Assembly (NCBI GenBank): GCA_001917135.1
Contig: MNTT01000008.1
Coordinates: 97,911 to 161,910 of the forward strand
Direction of reading: 5' to 3'
DNA from: Acetobacter sp. 46_36
GTDB taxonomy: Bacteria > Pseudomonadota > Alphaproteobacteria > RF32 > CAG-239
DNA: 64,000 bases
The notes under the pieces were generated by a model. That model was not told the origin of the DNA. It searched no databases and saw only the letters and a list, made by a program, of their open reading frames with translations. How positions within the stretch are numbered: the first letter of the stretch is position 1; each line of letters starts with the position of its first letter. This document shows positions 61,041 to 64,000 of the stretch, in pieces. The translations under genes were made by a program, and so were the position numbers.

Positions 61041-61535
61041 TTATTTTATCACAAAATCCGTCCGCAGTTCTTCCGTCGGAACGCCGTCTTCCATAATCCA
61101 TGCAGCCGATTGAATAAGAAAAAAATCATTATACCAGTCTGTCAGTTCCCTGACACTCTCAAAACCGTCTTTCCACACCTTAAAAACAACAAAATCAGGC
61201 TCTGCCTCAGATACAATCATACTTTCATGCCGCCGGTTGCGCGTAAAAAGCCCGACTACGCCGCTTTTGCCCAGTTCTTTTCGCACTGCCGCCATTTTTT
61301 CTTTAAGCCCCTCGACGCCCAAGTCCAGAATAACCCCGTCCGCTCCCAAATGCACCGCCGTTTTTACCGCACCCTCTCCGTAAAACAGCACAATCCGGCT
61401 TTCCGCTGCAGCTTTCTCGACAAATTCCCGGCAATATTCCTCATCGAGCGCCGCGTTCAACGCATAGCACTCGCCCTCCATTTTATCCGAAAAACGTTTT
61501 TCTTCACTCTCCACCCGTACGATAAACTTTTGCAT
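61041..61535 (-). CDS. ThiE-like (thiamine phosphate synthase-like) protein
   Basis: 164 residues, shorter than ThiE (about 210). The pattern ADGVILDLGVEGLKEKMAAV, then VGLFTRNRRHESMIVSEAEP and PDFVVFKV, fits the second half of the ThiE TIM barrel (GADGVHLGQ... SRHEAMEAGEAGADYV). A similar truncated ThiE-like gene often lies beside efp and suhB in alphaproteobacteria. The pyrophosphate-binding loops are not evident, so enzymatic activity is uncertain. Confidence 0.6.
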   Translation of the reverse strand: MQKFIVRVESEEKRFSDKMEGECYALNAALDEEYCREFVEKAAAESRIVLFYGEGAVKTAVHLGADGVILDLGVEGLKEKMAAVRKELGKSGVVGLFTRNRRHESMIVSEAEPDFVVFKVWKDGFESVRELTDWYNDFFLIQSAAWIMEDGVPTEELRTDFVIK

Positions 61536-61622
61536 AAGTCTTTTTGCCTCTTGTAAATCCCATGTTTAAGCCTTAATAATATTTACAGCATAACATATTG
61601 TTTTCAGAAACGGAAGTCAAAA

Positions 61623-61832
61623 ATGGAAACCAAGGCAAAATATTTCCCCCAAACAGCCGCCGCCCTGCAATCACTGCAGGAAACTGCCGCTGAATTGAAA
61701 CAAGCCGCTGAACATTCCACTGCGCAAAATAAAAATCAGGCAGACAAACTTTCCGTCCTTCGTCATCAAATCGCCGACAAAGCCGCGCGTATTGACGCCG
61801 TTATCGCTTCTCTCGGCAAGGCGGTGAAATAA
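61623..61832 (+). CDS. Small coiled-coil protein (DUF4164-like) before zapA
   Basis: 69 residues, helical with heptad-like Leu/Ala spacing (LQSLQETAAELKQAAEHSTA; LSVLRHQIADKAARIDAVIA). Alphaproteobacteria carry a small coiled-coil gene of this kind directly before zapA, and a link to the Z-ring is likely. Its stop overlaps the zapA start by one base. Confidence 0.75.
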   Translation: METKAKYFPQTAAALQSLQETAAELKQAAEHSTAQNKNQADKLSVLRHQIADKAARIDAVIASLGKAVK

Positions 61833-62278
61833 TGGCACAGGTCATCATTACCATAAACTACCGCGAATATCCGATTTCCTGCGATAACGGCCAGGAAATT
61901 CAGATAATGAAACTAGGTCGTCTGCTCGATGAAAAAGCCAAATCCCTAACTTCCGCCCTTGGTCACATTAACGAAAATCAACTTTTGGCAATGGTCGGCT
62001 TATTGCTTGCTGATGAATTGAGCGAATTGAAGAAAACCGTTTCATCCGCGCCCGCCCCTGCCGCTTCGCTCCCCCCTGCTGCAACGCCGCCGGCCGCTCA
62101 GGCATCTTCGACACCAGCACCCGCATCACCGGCTTCCGCGACAGCAACGTCAGAGCAGAACACTCATTCCCCCATATCAGAAGAAGAATTATCTTCTCTT
62201 GACGCGGAATTGGCGCAAAATATAAATTCTTTAAATGAAGCGATAAAATCTGTTGCACTTCAGTTAAAATCCGTATAA
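61832..62278 (+). CDS. zapA: Cell division protein ZapA
   Basis: 148 residues. The N-terminal 65 residues match ZapA, an FtsZ cross-linker (VIITINYREYPISCDNGQEI, then QIMKLGRLLDEKAKSL). The dimer helix follows, but a Pro/Ala/Ser-rich linker (about 70-108) interrupts the coiled coil before a final helix (LSSLDAELAQNINSLNEAIK). This linker is not usual in short ZapA. The 6S RNA gene follows, as in many proteobacteria. Confidence 0.9.
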   Translation: MAQVIITINYREYPISCDNGQEIQIMKLGRLLDEKAKSLTSALGHINENQLLAMVGLLLADELSELKKTVSSAPAPAASLPPAATPPAAQASSTPAPASPASATATSEQNTHSPISEEELSSLDAELAQNINSLNEAIKSVALQLKSV

Positions 62279-62297
62279 TATGACATATATAAATAAT

Positions 62298-62458
62298 GGA
62301 CTGCCCTTCGCGTAGAAATCCGCATGTCTTCCGGGCCAACACTACTTATTAGGGAACTGTCACTGGCAGGATCGTGGTCCTGTTATATGGTGCCCACCTT
62401 ATCTTGCGGGTATCGGATAGAATGAACTGATTTACGGTCTGGGCGGTCCGCCTTTTTT
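62298..62458 (+). ncRNA. ssrS: 6S RNA
   Basis: About 160 nt between zapA and the next gene, the classical 6S position. The ends pair (GGACTGCCC at 62298 with GGGCGGTCC at 62441), followed by CGCC and six T. The inner part has GGGCCAAC, GTGCCCACCTT and GCGGGTATCGG, resembling alphaproteobacterial 6S. It binds the sigma-70 RNA polymerase holoenzyme in stationary phase. Ends are estimated. Confidence 0.75.
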
Positions 62459-62513
62459 AGCAAAACCAGCTGCCGCCGCGTAACGGTGCAGCCAATTCTG
62501 TAAGGACGCAGAC

Positions 62514-63311
62514 TTGAAGATACTATATTGCGGAGACATTGTCGGTCGCGCCGGCAGAAACGTTATCGTTAAACATCTGGCTGAAATAAAGCAAAAATAC
62601 CATATTGACATTGTCATCGCCAACGGAGAAAACGCCGCACACGGTTTCGGGCTGACCCCGGGAATTGCTGACGACCTGCTTAATGCCGGAACTGACGGTC
62701 TGACCACCGGCAACCATATCTGGCAGCAGCGGGAAATTTATCCGTATCTTGACCAGAACAAAAAAATCGTCCGTCCGTTGAATTATCCTGAAAATCTCCC
62801 CGGCAGAGGCTGGCAGATAATTGAAACCGCCGGCAAAAAAGTATTGTTCGCACAGGTGCTCGGCCGCCTGTTTATGCCACCGGTCAACAGCATAACCGAA
62901 CCGCTCGATAACCTGCTGAAACTATATACGCTCGGCAAAAACATTGATGCGATTTTGATTGATATTCACGGCGAAGCCACTTCTGAAAAAATTGCCCTCG
63001 GCTATTATCTTGACGGACGCGTCAGCCTTGTTGCCGGAACCCATACCCATGTCCCGACCGCCGACGCAAGAATTCTTCCGCAAAAAACCGGTTATATTAC
63101 CGATGTCGGCATGTGCGGCGACTTTGAATCTGTTCTGGGTTTTGAACCTCAGGCGCCGATGGATAGGCTGGCGGAAAAACTGACGGTGCAAAACCGGCTC
63201 ACCCCCGCCAACAGCAAAGAAATCACTCTGTGGGGCATCCTTATTGAAACCGCCTCCGACGGATTATGCGCAAACATCACCCAAATAAAAGAAACCTTCC
63301 CCAACGATTAA
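62514..63311 (+). CDS. YmdB-type metallophosphoesterase (TIGR00282 family)
   Basis: 265 residues. It begins MKILYCGDIVGRAGRNVIVK with the metal Asp at 8, then IVIANGENAAHGFGLTP with the Asn/Glu/Asn block, TTGNHIWQQ, DIHGEATSEK and VAGTHTHVPTADARILP. This matches the YmdB family of 2',3'-cAMP phosphodiesterases. The start is a TTG at 62514 with AAGGA seven bases upstream; no closer ATG exists. It lies directly behind 6S RNA, where ygfA (a folate cycloligase) sits in many proteobacteria. Confidence 0.92.
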   Translation: MKILYCGDIVGRAGRNVIVKHLAEIKQKYHIDIVIANGENAAHGFGLTPGIADDLLNAGTDGLTTGNHIWQQREIYPYLDQNKKIVRPLNYPENLPGRGWQIIETAGKKVLFAQVLGRLFMPPVNSITEPLDNLLKLYTLGKNIDAILIDIHGEATSEKIALGYYLDGRVSLVAGTHTHVPTADARILPQKTGYITDVGMCGDFESVLGFEPQAPMDRLAEKLTVQNRLTPANSKEITLWGILIETASDGLCANITQIKETFPND

Positions 63312-63317
63312 ACAAAT

Positions 63318-63345
63318 AAGCAGCCTGTCCCCAAACAGGCTGCTT
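63318..63345. terminator. Hairpin between convergent genes
   Basis: AAGCAGCCTGT pairs with ACAGGCTGCTT around a six-base loop. T-tracts are weak, so termination is likely but not certain. Confidence 0.65.
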
Positions 63346-63369
63346 CAAAAATCCCAGCAGTAATAATTA

Positions 63370-63810
63370 TTATCTGGTAATCGGCTCACAGGTCATTGCC
63401 AGGTCTTCTTTCTTATAAAAGACCTTATAGGCGGCATACAGCAGGGAAAGGATAATCGCTGCCATATAAACGTCATACACCGGCATATAATTGTTTAAGA
63501 ACACGGTAACGCTGTCCGAACCCGAAACCATAAAATCGACCGCAGCCGAAAACAATGCATACAAAACGGCAAAATACGGTATCCAGCCGATAGATGCCAG
63601 AAATACCGAAATCCGCGGAAAACGGTCATTCAATTGAAAAACAAATCCCGGAACCCAGTTAAAGGCAATTGCCAGCACGGCAATCCAGAACAAAATATAA
63701 AGCACGCCGTTAACAGCGTAGGCAATATCAGACGTAAACAAAGACACAATTAATGCCGCAACCTGATAAATGCCGCCTAACAGCAACAGTTCATCTCTGC
63801 ATAATTTCAT
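63370..63810 (-). CDS. Small multi-pass membrane protein, unknown
   Basis: 146 residues with four hydrophobic helices (about 8-28, 34-55, 72-93 and 112-131). I do not recognise a family. The ATG at 63810 has GAGGAGG close upstream, a strong ribosome-binding site; the open frame reaches a GTG at 63831. Likely an inner-membrane protein. Confidence 0.65.
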   Translation of the reverse strand: MKLCRDELLLLGGIYQVAALIVSLFTSDIAYAVNGVLYILFWIAVLAIAFNWVPGFVFQLNDRFPRISVFLASIGWIPYFAVLYALFSAAVDFMVSGSDSVTVFLNNYMPVYDVYMAAIILSLLYAAYKVFYKKEDLAMTCEPITR

Positions 63811-63938
63811 CATTTCCTCCTCTGTTTTCACTTATAAAAAATAATCCCCTACAAGATAATCCCAACCCGCGGAATTTCCACCCCGACTTAGGTTTTACCG
63901 TCTGCCCCCTCTTCCGTCCTCCTTTTCCTCCCAACACA

Positions 63939-63968
63939 AAAGAACCGGCAGCCCCCTGCCGGTTCTTT
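63939..63968. terminator. Bidirectional terminator near window end
   Basis: AAAGAACCGGCAG pairs with CTGCCGGTTCTTT around a four-base loop. It suggests that a gene ends from beyond the window edge. Confidence 0.8.
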
Positions 63969-64000
63969 CCTTTGGCTTTGGCTCACGCCGCAGCACGTCG

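Noticed and set aside
1..64000. tRNA genes, rRNA genes, insertion sequences and CRISPR arrays
   Set aside because: No T-loop-like GTTCRANYC with matching acceptor stems, no transposase-like protein, and the tandem repeats found are degenerate and lack regular spacers.

Overview
The window looks like a chromosome segment of an anaerobic, host-associated alphaproteobacterium, probably one of the uncultured gut lineages. Evidence for this: an alphaproteobacterial DUF1013 regulator; a zapA/6S RNA pair; the miaB-phoH-ybeY-lnt-XRE-trmB order typical of the class; a monomeric [FeFe]-hydrogenase-like protein; glycogen genes; and a prepilin with the core GRSMIEMLGV. I recognise no tRNA, rRNA, insertion sequence, prophage or CRISPR array. 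Taxonomy is inferred from gene content, not from a marker-gene search.

Layout. 1-7363 (minus): glycogen and alpha-glucan metabolism (glgB, glgX, malQ), then a cut-off GT39-like membrane protein. 8.1-12.2 kb: a DUF2934 peptide, an MFS transporter and an NfeD/SPFH pair. 12.4-20.6 kb: ppa, an HAD hydrolase, a DUF2157/GDYXXLXY membrane pair and several unknown proteins, including two with clean 24- and 26-residue repeats and one apparently frameshifted gene. 20.9-25.1 kb (minus): secY-adk, then rpsM-rpsK-rpoA from its own promoter with a terminator straight after rpoA. 25.5-28.2 kb: two unknown proteins. 28.4-34.5 kb (minus): miaB-phoH-ybeY-lnt-XRE-trmB. 34.8-39.0 kb (plus): TerB-like protein, YggT, DUF167, FolD, a receiver-like protein and a DedA protein. 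39.1-40.0 kb (minus): a prepilin gene behind a highly structured leader. 40.2-46.4 kb: NPD-family oxidoreductase, a kinase/PP2C/VWA triad, a 45-residue lipoprotein and a TlpA-like thioredoxin. 46.7-55.2 kb (minus): two large autotransporters (a Pmp-like adhesin and a subtilisin) around the hydrogenase. 55.4-63.8 kb: MutT, proline iminopeptidase-like hydrolase, ASCH protein, DUF1013, L31, a degenerate SuhB, EF-P, a ThiE-like protein, ZapA, 6S RNA and a YmdB-type phosphoesterase.

The most interesting non-coding signal is at about 39770-40000 on the minus strand. The leader folds into a closed multi-hairpin RNA, followed by an intrinsic terminator and a 12-bp pairing that would bury the prepilin ribosome-binding site. 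Three separate G.U wobbles support the minus strand as the RNA strand. This is the architecture of a riboswitch or attenuator, and I cannot assign it to a known class.

A second theme is short degenerate tandem repeats, each with its own unit, in many intergenic gaps (13, 21-23, 25-27, 34, about 38, 45, 56-63 and 90 bp periods). Some touch coding ends: they cover a PP2C stop and the kinase start, and the autotransporter stop codon. Related low-complexity inserts sit inside Lnt and MiaB. Promoters are unusually readable: TTGACN with a 17-bp spacer and TATATT/TATAAA, often with TGC directly before the -10 box.
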